64,000 bases of DNA, taken from W-Chloroflexi-9 sp045863195. GTDB lineage: Bacteria > Chloroflexota > Dehalococcoidia > UBA2979. Position 1 is the first letter of the stretch, and each line of letters begins with the position of its first letter. The DNA is taken from the NCBI GenBank assembly GCA_045863195.1, contig BTUI01000005.1, forward strand, positions 164,526 to 228,525. The letters run 5' to 3'. The translations under genes and the position numbers were made by a program. Shown piece after piece: positions 8,495 to 17,998 of the stretch. The notes beneath the pieces were generated by a model. That model was given only the letters and a program-made list of their open reading frames with translations. It did no database searches and had not been told where the DNA came from.

Positions 8495-9772
8495 CTACGC
8501 GCCGTGGAGGATCGCGTCGAGCCGGTCCGAGGAGGCGGACGGGCCGACGACGGCGAGCGAGTAGCGCGCGTCCTTGAAGAGGCGCGCAGCGACGCGCTGG
8601 ATGTCCTCCGCCGTCACGGCGCGTAGCCGCTCCACGGTCACGTCCGCCGGCTCGATCTCGCCCTCGTTCAGCAGTTGCCCGCCGTGGCGCTGCGCGAACG
8701 ACATGGGCGTCTCCAGCGACAGCCGGAAGGAGCCGCAGGCGTAGTCCTTCGTGCGCAGGAGTTCCTCGGCAGGCATCGGCTCGTCCACCAGCCGGTTCAG
8801 TTCGGCGAGGATCACCTGCAGCGCCTCCTCCTGGTGCTCCCGCGTCACGCCCGCGCTCACGGAGACGTTGCCGATGTCGCCGTAGCGCGTGGAGCCGGAG
8901 CCCACGGAGTACGCCAGCCCTCGGCGCTCCCGTACTTCCTTGAACAGGCGGGAGGACATGCCGCGCCCCAGGGCCGTGTTCATCAGGTCGGCGGCGTAGC
9001 GGTCCGGGTCACGCCGGCCGAAGCCGAGCACGGAGAGCGTCATGTTGGTCTGCTCGATGCCGCGCTCCTCGATCTGGATGTAGTTGCCGGGGCGCTCCGC
9101 CACCGCGCCGGGCCGCGCCGGGCGCGCGCCGGACGGGAGCGAGTCGAACTCGCGCGCGGCGACCTCCACCACCCGGTCGGGGTCCAGGTTGCCCGCCACG
9201 GAGAGGATCGAGTTCTCCGCGGTGTAGAAGGTCTGCATGTGCGCGATGAAATCGTCGCGCTGCATCGCCCCCACCGTCTCCAGCGACCCGGCGATCGGCC
9301 AGCCCACCGGCTGGTCGCCGTACGTGGCGAGCGAGGCGAGTTCGCCCACGTACGAGCCCGGCGAGTCGTGCGAGCGGCGGATCTCCTGCTGCACCACGGT
9401 GCGCTCGCGCTCGATCTCCGCGGGATCGAGGAGCGAGCGCTGGATCATGTCCGCGACCACCTCGATGCCCGTCTCGGCGCGCTCGAAGGGGAGGTTGTTC
9501 CAGTAGCAGGTCACCTCCTTCGTCGTGAACGCGTTGAGGCCGCCGCCGGCGCCCTCGATCGCCTCGGAGATCTCGGGGGCGGTGGGGCGGCGGGTGGTGC
9601 CCTTGAACAGCATGTGTTCGATGTAGTGCGAGAGGCCGTTGGTGCTCGGCGTCTCGTCGCGGGAGCCGACCTGCGTCCAGAAGGAGACGGCGGCTGCCTG
9701 GGCGGTGGGGACGGTGGTGACCACCACGCGCAGGCCATTCGGCAACGTGGTGATCCGCGGCTCGCCCGCCAT
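8495..9772 (-). CDS. M16 family zinc metallopeptidase (processing-peptidase type)
   Basis: This is a single-unit M16B peptidase of 425 residues. The inverted zinc motif HYIEH (HxxEH) appears near residue 54 within the usual GLSHYIEHMLFKGT, and the third ligand Glu lies in the downstream TVVQQEIRR-type helix. The C-terminal half has the R/Y-type substrate motif (RERRGLAYSVGS), so both lobes are present. The start at 9772 has GGAGG 5 nt upstream; an ATG at 9784 is possible. It opens a four-gene minus-strand string. Confidence 0.9.
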   Translation of the reverse strand: MAGEPRITTLPNGLRVVVTTVPTAQAAAVSFWTQVGSRDETPSTNGLSHYIEHMLFKGTTRRPTAPEISEAIEGAGGGLNAFTTKEVTCYWNNLPFERAETGIEVVADMIQRSLLDPAEIERERTVVQQEIRRSHDSPGSYVGELASLATYGDQPVGWPIAGSLETVGAMQRDDFIAHMQTFYTAENSILSVAGNLDPDRVVEVAAREFDSLPSGARPARPGAVAERPGNYIQIEERGIEQTNMTLSVLGFGRRDPDRYAADLMNTALGRGMSSRLFKEVRERRGLAYSVGSGSTRYGDIGNVSVSAGVTREHQEEALQVILAELNRLVDEPMPAEELLRTKDYACGSFRLSLETPMSFAQRHGGQLLNEGEIEPADVTVERLRAVTAEDIQRVAARLFKDARYSLAVVGPSASSDRLDAILHGA

Positions 9773-9893
9773 CTCCGCCTCCATCCGTGCTCGTCCGTGG
9801 CCCTCCAGCGTACCGCGCGCCGGGCGGTGCGAGGCGTGCGCCGGCGTGCTACACCTGATGCGATCAGTAACGAGATCGAACGGGGCCAGCGAC

Positions 9894-11765
9894 ATGTCCG
9901 ACCGCGCCTTCAACGGCCGCATCCTGAACGTGAACCTCACCACCGGCGAGATCGCCACCGAGGAACTGCCGGAGCGGATGTACCGGGACCTGCTCGGCGG
10001 GTACGGGCTCGGCGCGCGGCTCCTCTTCGACCGCATCCCGGCGGGGGCGGACCCGCTGGGGCCGGACAACATCCTCGGCTTCTTCCCGGGGCTCCTCACG
10101 GGCACGCCGCTGTTCGGGCAGCGCTTCCAGGTGGTCTGCAAGTCGCCGAAGAACGGCGGCTGGGGCGACGCGAACTGCGGCGGGGATTTCGGCCCGATGC
10201 TGAAGTTCGCCGGCTACGACGGCATCCTCTTCTCCGGCCAGGCCGCCCGCCCCACCTACCTCTACATCGAGGACGACCTGGTCGAGCTGCGCGACGCGAC
10301 CCCGTACTGGGGCGGCCTGGCGATCGACACGGAGGACCGGCTGAAGGAGGAACTGGGCAAGAAGATCAGCGTGGCGCTGATCGGGCCGGGTGGGGAGCAC
10401 CTGAACGTCACCGCCGGCATCGCCAACGAGCGGGGCCGCCTCGCGGCTCGCTCCGGTGTGGGCGCGGTCATGGGCTCGAAGCGGCTGAAGGCCGTGGTGG
10501 TGAAGCCGGCGCGCAAGATCATGGCGCAGAACAAAGAGGTGCTGCAGACGGTGAAGTCCAGCCTGGAGGGCTTCAACGCCGCCTCGAAGCAGTTCTTCAC
10601 CACGTTCGGCACCACCGGCATCACCGCCAACTCCGCGATCAACGGCGACGCGCCCGTCCTCAACTGGGGCGGCGTCGGCGTCGTCGACCTCGTCGACGAG
10701 CGGTCGATGGCCGGGATGAACGGCCCGACGATCAACGAGTCGATGGAGAAGAAGTACGCCTGCTGGCACTGCCCGGTGGCGTGCGGTGCGGAGTCCGTGG
10801 ACGGCTCCGACCGCGGTGAGTTCGCCTTCCCGAAGCACACGCACCGCCCTGAGTACGAGACGATGGGCGCCTTCGGCGTGATGAACGGCGTCAACAACAC
10901 CGACGCGATGATCGCCATGAACCACTGGTGCAACCAGTACGGCCTGGACACCATCTCCACCGGCGCCACCATCTCCTTTGCCATCGAGTGCTTCGAGAAC
11001 GGCCTCCTGACGAAGGAGGATACGGACGGAATTGACCTGCGCTGGGGCAACGCCTCCGCGGTGCTGCAGGCGCTGCACGCGATCGGCCGGCGCGAGGGCC
11101 ACCTCGGCGAGTTGCTGGCGGACGGCACGCGCGTCGCCGCGGAGAAGATCGGCCCGCGCGCGCTGGAGTACCTCACGAGCATCGACGGCGAGGAGCCGCC
11201 GATGCACGACCCCAAGCTGGACGTGGGCTTCGCCGCCTCGTACGCGCTCGACCCCACGCCGGCGCGGCACACGCTCTGGTCGCCGGGCAAGTCCAGCAAG
11301 TTCCCGACGATGCCGGCTGGCCCCAAGGACCGGAAGCAGACGGCGGAGAAAGGCCCGCAGTTGAAGGCGGCGCACGAGCAGGCGCACGTCATGAACTCCG
11401 CGGGCATGTGCTACTTCATCTACACCATGTCCCCCACCGCCCGGATCCCGGAGTGGGTGAACCTGGTCACCGGCTGGGACACCACCCACGAGGAACTCGA
11501 CCGCGTCGGCGAGCGCATCGCCAACCTGCGGATGGCGTTCGCCGTGAAGCACGGCAACAACCCCGCGGGCCGCGAGGTCCCCGGCCGCCTGCTCGGCGAC
11601 CCGCCCCAGACCACCGGCCCGCACGAGGGCTTCACGGTGGACCTGGAGACCATGAAGCAGGACTGGTTCGGCCTCGCCGGGTGGGACACCCGCACGAGCA
11701 TGCCCAGCCGCGAGCGCCTCGAATCGCTCGGCCTGGCGGACGTCGCAGAGGCGCTGGGGGTCTGA
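9894..11765 (+). CDS. Tungsten-dependent aldehyde:ferredoxin oxidoreductase
   Basis: The 623-residue protein is a complete AOR-family enzyme, which oxidises aldehydes to acids with ferredoxin using a tungsten bis-pterin and one [4Fe-4S] cluster. The N-terminal domain carries WGDANCGGDFGPMLK, and GANNxxGD-like loops follow. Cluster ligands are the CWHCPVAC triplet near residue 296 and the late Cys in MNSAGMCYF. It stands alone, with no ferredoxin, MoaD-like or pterin genes near. A strong hairpin follows its stop. It could detoxify aldehydes or feed reduced ferredoxin; the sequence does not decide. Confidence 0.93.
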   Translation: MSDRAFNGRILNVNLTTGEIATEELPERMYRDLLGGYGLGARLLFDRIPAGADPLGPDNILGFFPGLLTGTPLFGQRFQVVCKSPKNGGWGDANCGGDFGPMLKFAGYDGILFSGQAARPTYLYIEDDLVELRDATPYWGGLAIDTEDRLKEELGKKISVALIGPGGEHLNVTAGIANERGRLAARSGVGAVMGSKRLKAVVVKPARKIMAQNKEVLQTVKSSLEGFNAASKQFFTTFGTTGITANSAINGDAPVLNWGGVGVVDLVDERSMAGMNGPTINESMEKKYACWHCPVACGAESVDGSDRGEFAFPKHTHRPEYETMGAFGVMNGVNNTDAMIAMNHWCNQYGLDTISTGATISFAIECFENGLLTKEDTDGIDLRWGNASAVLQALHAIGRREGHLGELLADGTRVAAEKIGPRALEYLTSIDGEEPPMHDPKLDVGFAASYALDPTPARHTLWSPGKSSKFPTMPAGPKDRKQTAEKGPQLKAAHEQAHVMNSAGMCYFIYTMSPTARIPEWVNLVTGWDTTHEELDRVGERIANLRMAFAVKHGNNPAGREVPGRLLGDPPQTTGPHEGFTVDLETMKQDWFGLAGWDTRTSMPSRERLESLGLADVAEALGV

Positions 11766-11794
11766 GCGCCCGTCGAGCGACCTCGGTCTGACCT

Positions 11795-11820
11795 GCGGCC
11801 CGCCGCGCGGCGGGCCGCTT
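11795..11820 (+). terminator. Terminator after the AOR gene
   Basis: Perfect 10-bp GC stem (11795-11804 with 11809-11818), 4-nt loop, followed by TT. It separates the AOR gene from the acyl-CoA dehydrogenase-like gene. Confidence 0.7.
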
Positions 11821-11876
11821 CACGCCGGGCGTACGATCCCGCCTCCACCGCGCGCCCTGCTCACGGGAGCATCCCC

Positions 11877-13037
11877 ATGTCGTTCGACCAGATCACCGAT
11901 CCCCTCGCCGCGGCGCAGGGGCTGAGCGCACGCATCCGCGCCGCCGGCGACGAGATCGAGGCGGGGCGACGCCTGCCCCCGGCGCTCGTCGAAGAGATGC
12001 GCGCCGCCGGGATGTTCCACCTGGCCGTCCCGCGCTCCTACGGCGGGGTGGAGGCCAGCCCGGTCACCGCCTCGCGCGTGGTGGAGGAGGCGGCGGCCGC
12101 GGACGGCTCCGCGGGCTGGTGCGTGATGCTCGCGGCACAGGCCGGGCTGTACGGCGGGTTCGTGTCGCCCGAGACGGGCCAGCGCCTGTTCGGCCAGGGC
12201 GGCGTGATGTGCGGCGTGGCGAGGCCGATCGGGCGCGCGGTGCCGGCCTCGGACGGTGGGTACACCGTGAGCGGCCGCTGGCCGTTCGCCTCCGGCTCCT
12301 CGCACGCCGACTGGTTCACGGCCGAGGCGCTGATCTACGAGGACGGCGGCAGCACGCCCGCGAAGAACGAGGACGGCACGGACCGCGTGCTGGCGTTCGT
12401 GGTGCCTCGGTCGGACGTGGTGGTGCACGACACGTGGGACACCACCGGCCTACGCGGCACCGCCAGCAACGACTTCGAAATCCGCGAGGCCCGAGTCCCC
12501 GCCTCCCAGGTCTTCGACTTCGGCAACGCCCGGCACGACTGGGCGCTCTACCGCTGCGGCGGCCTCATCTTCATGAATCACGGCGCGCACGCCCTCGGCC
12601 TGGCGCGGGCGGCGCTCGAGGCGGCGCGCGAGGTGTTCACGACCAAGCGCGGCTGGGGCGGGGTGCCGCTGCAGGAGGTCGGCCGGGTGCAGGAGGCCTT
12701 CGCGATCGCGCAGGCGCGCTTCGATGCGGCGAAGGCGTACTACTACACCTCCGCGGAGGCGCTATGGGCGGACGTGCAGGCCTCGGGCGGTGAGGGCGAC
12801 CTGACGCTCCGCGCCACGGTGCGGCTGGCGGCGAGCCACGCGGCTACGGAGAGCCTCGGGGTGGTCGACCTGCTCCACCGCGCGTGCGCGACCACGGCGA
12901 TCCAGCGCACGAACCCGCTCGACCGGATCTTCCGCGACATCCACACCGCGGGGGCGCACGTCATGATCGGCCCGCTGGTGTACGAGGCCGCCGGCCGCGT
13001 CCTCCTCGGCCGCCCCGCCGACTTCCCGCTGTTCTAG
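11877..13037 (+). CDS. Acyl-CoA dehydrogenase-fold flavoprotein (HsaA/DszC-like)
   Basis: The product (386 aa) has the acyl-CoA dehydrogenase fold: helical N-terminus with VPRSYGG, central beta domain (VSGRWPFASGSSHADWF), and C-terminal helical domain ending in a P-L-x-Y-E-A-A-G-R stretch. The S-G-S-x-H-A-D-W-F wording and the type-2 C-terminal domain are closer to flavin-dependent monooxygenases such as HsaA, HpaB and DszC than to classical dehydrogenases. No catalytic base Glu in the usual dehydrogenase place is obvious. The substrate is unknown. Confidence 0.8.
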   Translation: MSFDQITDPLAAAQGLSARIRAAGDEIEAGRRLPPALVEEMRAAGMFHLAVPRSYGGVEASPVTASRVVEEAAAADGSAGWCVMLAAQAGLYGGFVSPETGQRLFGQGGVMCGVARPIGRAVPASDGGYTVSGRWPFASGSSHADWFTAEALIYEDGGSTPAKNEDGTDRVLAFVVPRSDVVVHDTWDTTGLRGTASNDFEIREARVPASQVFDFGNARHDWALYRCGGLIFMNHGAHALGLARAALEAAREVFTTKRGWGGVPLQEVGRVQEAFAIAQARFDAAKAYYYTSAEALWADVQASGGEGDLTLRATVRLAASHAATESLGVVDLLHRACATTAIQRTNPLDRIFRDIHTAGAHVMIGPLVYEAAGRVLLGRPADFPLF

Positions 13038-13090
13038 GGGGACGGCGCGAGGGCCAGGGGGCGCCTACTCATCCGCTGACGTCACTCCTC

Positions 13091-13894
13091 CTAGCGGCCG
13101 GTGAACTCGGGCGGGCGCTTCTCGGCGAACGCCCGAGGGCCCTCCTTCGCGTCTTCGGTCTGGCCGATCGCCCAGCGCATCGCGCCACCCCAGCGGAGCG
13201 CCTGCGGGAGCGGCATCTCCAACCCCTGCATCACGACCTCGCGCAGGCCGCGGACGGCGAGCGGGGCGTGCGAGGCGATCCGGGTCGCGACGCGCTGCGC
13301 CTCGGGCAGGAGTTCCTCGGGCTGGAGGACGCGGTTCACCAGTCCGTACTCGCGCGCCGACTGCGCGTCGATCCGGTCGCCGGTCAGCAGGATCTCCATC
13401 GCCGCGCCGAGGGGGATGGCGCGCGGGAGGCGGAGCGGCGCGCCACCGCCGGGGAAGAAGCCGAGCGTGATCTCCGGCATCCCGAACGTCGCCAGCGTGG
13501 AGGCGAGCCGGAAGTCACACGTCAGCGCCAGTTCCAGGCCGGCGCCCAGGCAGTGGCCGTTCACCGCCGCGATCATCGGCTTCTGCGTGTCGAACGAGTG
13601 GTAGAGCGGCGGCGGCGTCACCGGGAACGGCGTCGGCCCGCGCCCCTCGGACTGGTTCGCCGCCCGACGCCGGAGGTCGGCGCCGGCGCAGAACGCGCGA
13701 CCCGCGCCGGTGATGACGGCGCAGCGGATCGCCTCGTCGTCGCGGACGCGCTCCAGCGCCGCCATCAGGCGGGCCGTCAGGTCCTGGTCCATCGCGTTGA
13801 GCGCGTCCGGGCGGTTGAGGGTGATCGTCGCCACCCCGTCGCGGACCTCGACGAGCACGCTCGCGGCCGCATCCTGCAGGCTCGGGTCGGGCAT
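13091..13894 (-). CDS. Enoyl-CoA hydratase/isomerase family protein
   Basis: A crotonase-fold protein of 267 residues. It has the oxyanion-hole motifs AFCAGADL near residue 66 and NGHCLGAGLELAL near residue 114. Both catalytic Glu positions of hydratases are kept: M-P-E-I-T-L-G and A-A-M-E-I-L-L-T-G. It should therefore hydrate trans-2-enoyl-CoA in beta-oxidation or a related pathway. It converges on the acyl-CoA dehydrogenase-like gene, 53 nt apart. Confidence 0.9.
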   Translation of the reverse strand: MPDPSLQDAAASVLVEVRDGVATITLNRPDALNAMDQDLTARLMAALERVRDDEAIRCAVITGAGRAFCAGADLRRRAANQSEGRGPTPFPVTPPPLYHSFDTQKPMIAAVNGHCLGAGLELALTCDFRLASTLATFGMPEITLGFFPGGGAPLRLPRAIPLGAAMEILLTGDRIDAQSAREYGLVNRVLQPEELLPEAQRVATRIASHAPLAVRGLREVVMQGLEMPLPQALRWGGAMRWAIGQTEDAKEGPRAFAEKRPPEFTGR

Positions 13895-13958
13895 CGGGGT
13901 GCCTCCTCGCCGCTCACGGTGGCGAAGGCGCCCGCGCCCGTCAACGGCGGGTGGGGCG

Positions 13959-14921
13959 CTAGCGGGGTTCCGGCTCCGAGGCGGTCTCCGGCGTGACGAA
14001 CCCGGAGTCGAAGGCGAAGATCGCGGCCTGCGTGCGGTCGCGCACGTCCAACTTCGCCAGGATGCGCTTCACGTGCGTCTTCACGGTGCCCTCGCTCACC
14101 ACGAACGCCTCCGCGATCTCGGCGTTCGCGTAGCCGCGCGCGATGAGGAGCAACACCTCCCGCTCGCGCGGGGTGAGAGCGGCGATCAACCCGCTCACCT
14201 CTGGCACGATGACGGGCGGCCCGTCCTCGATCGTGGCGGGCGGCGGCGGGATGTCGCGCGCACGGCTGCCCAGCATCAGGCGCGCCCAGCGGGCGTGCAG
14301 GCAGGCAAAGCCGTTGGCGAGATGCACCGTGGCGAGGGCGACCAGCAGCCCGACCGGCACCAGCGCCCACGCTTCCTCCCGCGTATCAATGACCCAGCGG
14401 CCGATGTTGTAGTCAGCACTGCCATTGATCTCGAACCCGGCCCACCCACCGAGGATCGCGGGGGCCGCGGTGAAGACGAATGCGATCGCCCCCGCGGCCA
14501 TGAGGCCCGTGAAGGCAACGATGCCGGTCACCAGGTGCGTGAGCAGATAGATCAGGCCGGTCCACGTGGACGGGTCGGTGAGCACCTGCCGCGCCTGCTC
14601 CCGCAACGGGACGTCCCGCTCGTACCAGGTAGGGGGCCGCCGGATCTCGACGCCCACGAGCCGCCTCGCGAGCCAGACCTCCAGGTCGCCTCCCCAGCGC
14701 GACCCCGCCACCACGCCAAGCAGGATCGCAACGCCGGGGATCGTCCAGATCAGCGACCCGCCGACACTCAGGCCCACCACCAGCGCGACGAAGTAGCCGA
14801 GCCCCAGCGGGAAGGTCAGCCCGAGGTAGAGGAGCCGCGTATAGGTCCATCGGCTGAAGAACGGCGACAACCACCGCCAGACGAGCGGCGTACGCGCGGG
14901 ATAGATCGGTACGGATGTCAT
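13959..14921 (-). CDS. Membrane sensor-domain protein fused to a LuxR DNA-binding domain
   Basis: The 320-residue product starts with a multi-pass membrane domain (about residues 1-215; hydrophobic stretches near 28-60, 115-150 and 180-205) that resembles the 'sensor' domain of actinobacterial histidine kinases. It is joined directly to a NarL/LuxR helix-turn-helix at about residues 250-315 (LTPREREVLLLIARG, then AEAFVVSEGTVKTHVKRIL). No kinase, ATPase or receiver domain is present, so it looks like a membrane-tethered one-component regulator. The ATG at 14921 has GGGGGC just upstream; the open frame running much farther upstream is antisense noise over pyrG. Confidence 0.8.
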   Translation of the reverse strand: MTSVPIYPARTPLVWRWLSPFFSRWTYTRLLYLGLTFPLGLGYFVALVVGLSVGGSLIWTIPGVAILLGVVAGSRWGGDLEVWLARRLVGVEIRRPPTWYERDVPLREQARQVLTDPSTWTGLIYLLTHLVTGIVAFTGLMAAGAIAFVFTAAPAILGGWAGFEINGSADYNIGRWVIDTREEAWALVPVGLLVALATVHLANGFACLHARWARLMLGSRARDIPPPPATIEDGPPVIVPEVSGLIAALTPREREVLLLIARGYANAEIAEAFVVSEGTVKTHVKRILAKLDVRDRTQAAIFAFDSGFVTPETASEPEPR

Positions 14922-15116
14922 GGGAGCCCCCTTCGGATGCCCGTACCATCGCCCCGGCACGCCTCGATCGCGTCCCCCTGGAGAGGGATTCTCGACGATC
15001 CGGGCGAGTGAGGGGCCTGCGCAGGCGTGGAGAGGCACCGCAGTTCGACACCCCTGCCGGTGCGCCCGTAAGATGGGGGAAACCCGGCTCTCCCCGCCGC
15101 GAGTGTGCTCCCAACC

Positions 15117-16766
15117 ATGGCCAGGTACGTCTTCGTCACCGGTGGTGTGGTCTCTTCCGTGGGGAAGGGCATCGTCGCCGCCTCGCTCGGCCGCATCCTG
15201 AAGGCGCGAGGCCTCTCCGTCTCCGTCCTCAAGCTCGACCCCTACATCAACGTGGACCCCGGCACCATGTCCCCCTACCAGCACGGCGAGGTCTTCGTGA
15301 CCGACGACGGCGCCGAGACGGACCTGGACCTGGGCCATTACGAGCGCTTCGTCGACATCGACCTGCAGCGCATCAACTCCTCCTCCTCCGGCCAGATCTA
15401 CGAGGAGGTCATCCGCAAGGAGCGCCGAGGCGATTACCTGGGCGGCACCATCCAGGCGATCCCGCACGTCACGAACGAGATCAAACGCCGCATCCGCCTC
15501 GCCGGCACCGCCCAGAAGGCGGACGTGGTGATCGTGGAGGTCGGCGGCACCGTCGGCGACATCGAGGGCCAGGTGTTCCTGGAGGCGATCTCGCAGATGC
15601 GCTACGCCGCGCCGGGCGAGTCGCTGTTCATCCACGTCACGCTGCTGCCGTACATCGGCTCCACGCACGAACTGAAGACCAAGCCCACGCAGCACTCCGT
15701 GCGCGAGCTGCGCGCCTTCGGCATCCAGCCGGACGTGATCGTGGCGCGCTCCGACTTCCCGGTGCCGGAGGCGCTGCGCGAGAAGATCGCGCTGTTCTGC
15801 TCCGTGCAGCGCGAGGCGGTGATCCCCCTCCAGACCGCGGACTCGATCTACGAGGTGCCGCTGATCCTCGAAGGTTCCGGGCTCGGCCAGATCGTGGCGA
15901 AGGGGCTGGGGCTGGGCGAGGCGAAGCCAGACCTGGAGGAGTGGGCGCAGTTCGTGGAGCGCCTGCACGCCCCGAAGCGGCGTGCCCGCATCGCCATCGT
16001 CGGCAAGTACGTGGAACTGCACGACGCTTACCTCTCGATCAAGGAGGCGCTGGTGCACGCCGGCGTCCACCACGAGGGCGCCCTGGACTTCGACTGGGTG
16101 CACTCCGAGGACCTCGAGAGCGAGCCCGCCGAGCGCGTGATCGGCGACGTGGACGGCATCCTGCTCTGCCCCGGCTTCGGTGACCGCGGCCTGGAGGGAA
16201 AGATCGCCGCTGTCCGCTACGCGCGGGAGCGGCGCATCCCCTACCTGGGCGACTGCCTCGGCATGCAGATGCTGGTGGTGGAGTTCGCCCGCCACGTGGC
16301 GGGGATGCCCGGCGCGAACACGACCGAGGTGGACCCGAAGTCGCCCTTCCCGGTGATCTCCTTGCTCTCCGAGCAGCAGGAGGTACACGAGATGGGCGGC
16401 ACCATGCGTCTCGGCGGGTACGACTGCCGGCTGGTGCCGGGGACGAAGTCGGCCGCCGCCTACGGCGCACCGACCGCACGCGAGCGGCACCGCCACCGGT
16501 ACGAGGTGAACAACCACCTGCTCCCGCAACTGGAGCAGGCCGGCTTGATCGTCGCCGGTCGGGACGCAGAGACCGGGCTCGTGGAGATCGTGGAGCTGCC
16601 GGACCACCCGTTCATGGTGGGCGCGCAGTTCCACCCGGAGTTCACCAGCCGCCCGAACCAGCCCAACCCGCTCTTCCGTGACTTCGTCGGCGCCGCCTTC
16701 CGGCACGCCGCCGCCCGCCCGGCCGCCTCCGCGCAGGCCGCCGAGGCCTCCTCGGGCGTCGCATGA
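15117..16766 (+). CDS. pyrG: CTP synthase (glutamine hydrolysing)
   Basis: PyrG converts UTP to CTP with ATP and glutamine. The 549-residue protein starts MARYVFVTGGVVSSVGKG, the synthase P-loop region, and continues with DPYINVDPGTM and the UTP-site loop. The C-terminal class I glutaminase domain has the nucleophile in Y-L-G-D-C-L-G-M-Q (near residue 383) and the His-Pro-Glu pair in FHPEF. It is complete. Its stop overlaps the next gene's ATG by 4 nt. A TAAGAT box at 15069-15074 could be its -10 element; a matching -35 is weak. Confidence 0.97.
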   Translation: MARYVFVTGGVVSSVGKGIVAASLGRILKARGLSVSVLKLDPYINVDPGTMSPYQHGEVFVTDDGAETDLDLGHYERFVDIDLQRINSSSSGQIYEEVIRKERRGDYLGGTIQAIPHVTNEIKRRIRLAGTAQKADVVIVEVGGTVGDIEGQVFLEAISQMRYAAPGESLFIHVTLLPYIGSTHELKTKPTQHSVRELRAFGIQPDVIVARSDFPVPEALREKIALFCSVQREAVIPLQTADSIYEVPLILEGSGLGQIVAKGLGLGEAKPDLEEWAQFVERLHAPKRRARIAIVGKYVELHDAYLSIKEALVHAGVHHEGALDFDWVHSEDLESEPAERVIGDVDGILLCPGFGDRGLEGKIAAVRYARERRIPYLGDCLGMQMLVVEFARHVAGMPGANTTEVDPKSPFPVISLLSEQQEVHEMGGTMRLGGYDCRLVPGTKSAAAYGAPTARERHRHRYEVNNHLLPQLEQAGLIVAGRDAETGLVEIVELPDHPFMVGAQFHPEFTSRPNQPNPLFRDFVGAAFRHAAARPAASAQAAEASSGVA

Positions 16767-17230
16767 CGACGTGGCGGTTCATCCACACGCTGTCGCTGTT
16801 CTGGATGATGGTCGGGATCGGCGCCGTGGTGGTGCCGATCTGGAAGGCGTGGGCGGCACAGCAGATCGAGGAGAAGGCGCTGCTCTTCCAGGAGGCGCAG
16901 CGGAACGAGACCTATTTCCTGCTGCCGGGCTTCATCGCCACGCTCTTCTCCGGCTACGCCTGGGCGGCGGCGGCGGAACTGAACGTCATCACCACCGGCT
17001 GGCTGATGGCGCTGCAGACGCTCACCCTGGTCGACCTGTTCATCTTCGTGCCGCTGCTGGGCGTGGGGCTGCGCCGGGTGCGCATCCTGGCGCTCTCCGC
17101 GAAGAAGCACGGCGAGATCACGCCGGAGTTGCGTGACGCGCTGGCCGACAACGTGCCGCTGGTCTTTGGCACCGTGATCGTCCTCACCGTGCCGGTCATG
17201 GTCTGGCTGGCCGTCTTCAAGCCGTTCTAA
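16763..17230 (+). CDS. DUF2269-like integral membrane protein
   Basis: A 155-residue protein with four hydrophobic helices, starting W-R-F-I-H-T-L-S. The His in the first helix and the general layout resemble DUF2269/CopD-type proteins. The ATG overlaps the pyrG stop (ATGA), so its translation is coupled to CTP synthase. The function is unknown; a physical role in nucleotide metabolism should not be assumed from coupling alone. Confidence 0.7.
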   Translation: MTTWRFIHTLSLFWMMVGIGAVVVPIWKAWAAQQIEEKALLFQEAQRNETYFLLPGFIATLFSGYAWAAAAELNVITTGWLMALQTLTLVDLFIFVPLLGVGLRRVRILALSAKKHGEITPELRDALADNVPLVFGTVIVLTVPVMVWLAVFKPF

Positions 17231-17290
17231 CGGCGCGCCGCACCACCCGCGTCGCGCCCGTCCTCAGCAGCCTTCGAGGGGGACCGACCG

Positions 17291-17938
17291 ATGCAGATCT
17301 TCCTGGACACCGCGAACATCGATGACATCCGCCGCGGCGCCGCGCTGGGCGTGGTGGACGGCGTGACCACGAACCCCACGCTCGTCGCGCGGGAGGGCGT
17401 GGACTACCGGCAGCGCGTGCTGGAGATCTGCGAGACGGTGGACGGCCCCATCTCCGCCGAGTGCATCTCCATGGAACTCGAGCCGCTCATCGAGGAGGCC
17501 CGCCGCGTCGCCGCGTGGCACCGCAACGTGGTCGTGAAGATCCCGATGAGCGAGGTGGGCCTGCAGGCGACGAAGCGGCTGGCGGCGGAGGGCATCCGCA
17601 TCAACACCACGCTGGTCTTCTCCGCGAACCAGGCGCTCCTCGCCGCGAAGGCGGGGACGACGTTCGTCTCGCCGTTCATCGGCCGGCTCAACGACGCCGG
17701 GCACGACGGCATGGAGGTGATCCGGGAGATCGTCGCCGTGTACGACGCGCATGGCCTGGACGCCCAGGTGCTGGCCGCGAGCATCCGGGGGCCTCGCGAC
17801 GTGACGGAGGCCGCGCTGGCGGGCGCGCACGTGGCAACGATCCCGCCGGCGGTGCTCTTCCAGATGGTGCAGCACCCGCTCACGGACCGGGGCATCGAGA
17901 TCTTCCTGAAGGACGCGCAGAAGTACGCGCCCGTCTAG
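17291..17938 (+). CDS. fsa: Transaldolase / fructose-6-phosphate aldolase (small MipB/TalC type)
   Basis: The 215-residue product matches the compact transaldolase subfamily. Motifs in order: MQIFLDTANIDDI, TTNPTLV, the Schiff-base Lys in V-V-K-I-P-M near residue 86, INTTLVFSANQA, SPFIGRLND and AASIRGP. It may transfer dihydroxyacetone units in the pentose-phosphate pathway or cleave fructose 6-phosphate; both occur in this subfamily and sequence alone does not settle it. GAGGGGGA lies just upstream of the ATG. Confidence 0.92.
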   Translation: MQIFLDTANIDDIRRGAALGVVDGVTTNPTLVAREGVDYRQRVLEICETVDGPISAECISMELEPLIEEARRVAAWHRNVVVKIPMSEVGLQATKRLAAEGIRINTTLVFSANQALLAAKAGTTFVSPFIGRLNDAGHDGMEVIREIVAVYDAHGLDAQVLAASIRGPRDVTEAALAGAHVATIPPAVLFQMVQHPLTDRGIEIFLKDAQKYAPV

Positions 17939-17998
17939 ACGCCGTCGGGACGCATACCGGCTGCATGCAAGGAGTCGCCGATCAGTAGACACCCTGAC

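Noticed and set aside
14922..16706. Very long minus-strand frame (over 900 codons in all) across pyrG
   Set aside because: Only the last 320 codons, from 14921, encode a recognisable protein. The rest is antisense to CTP synthase and arises from high GC.
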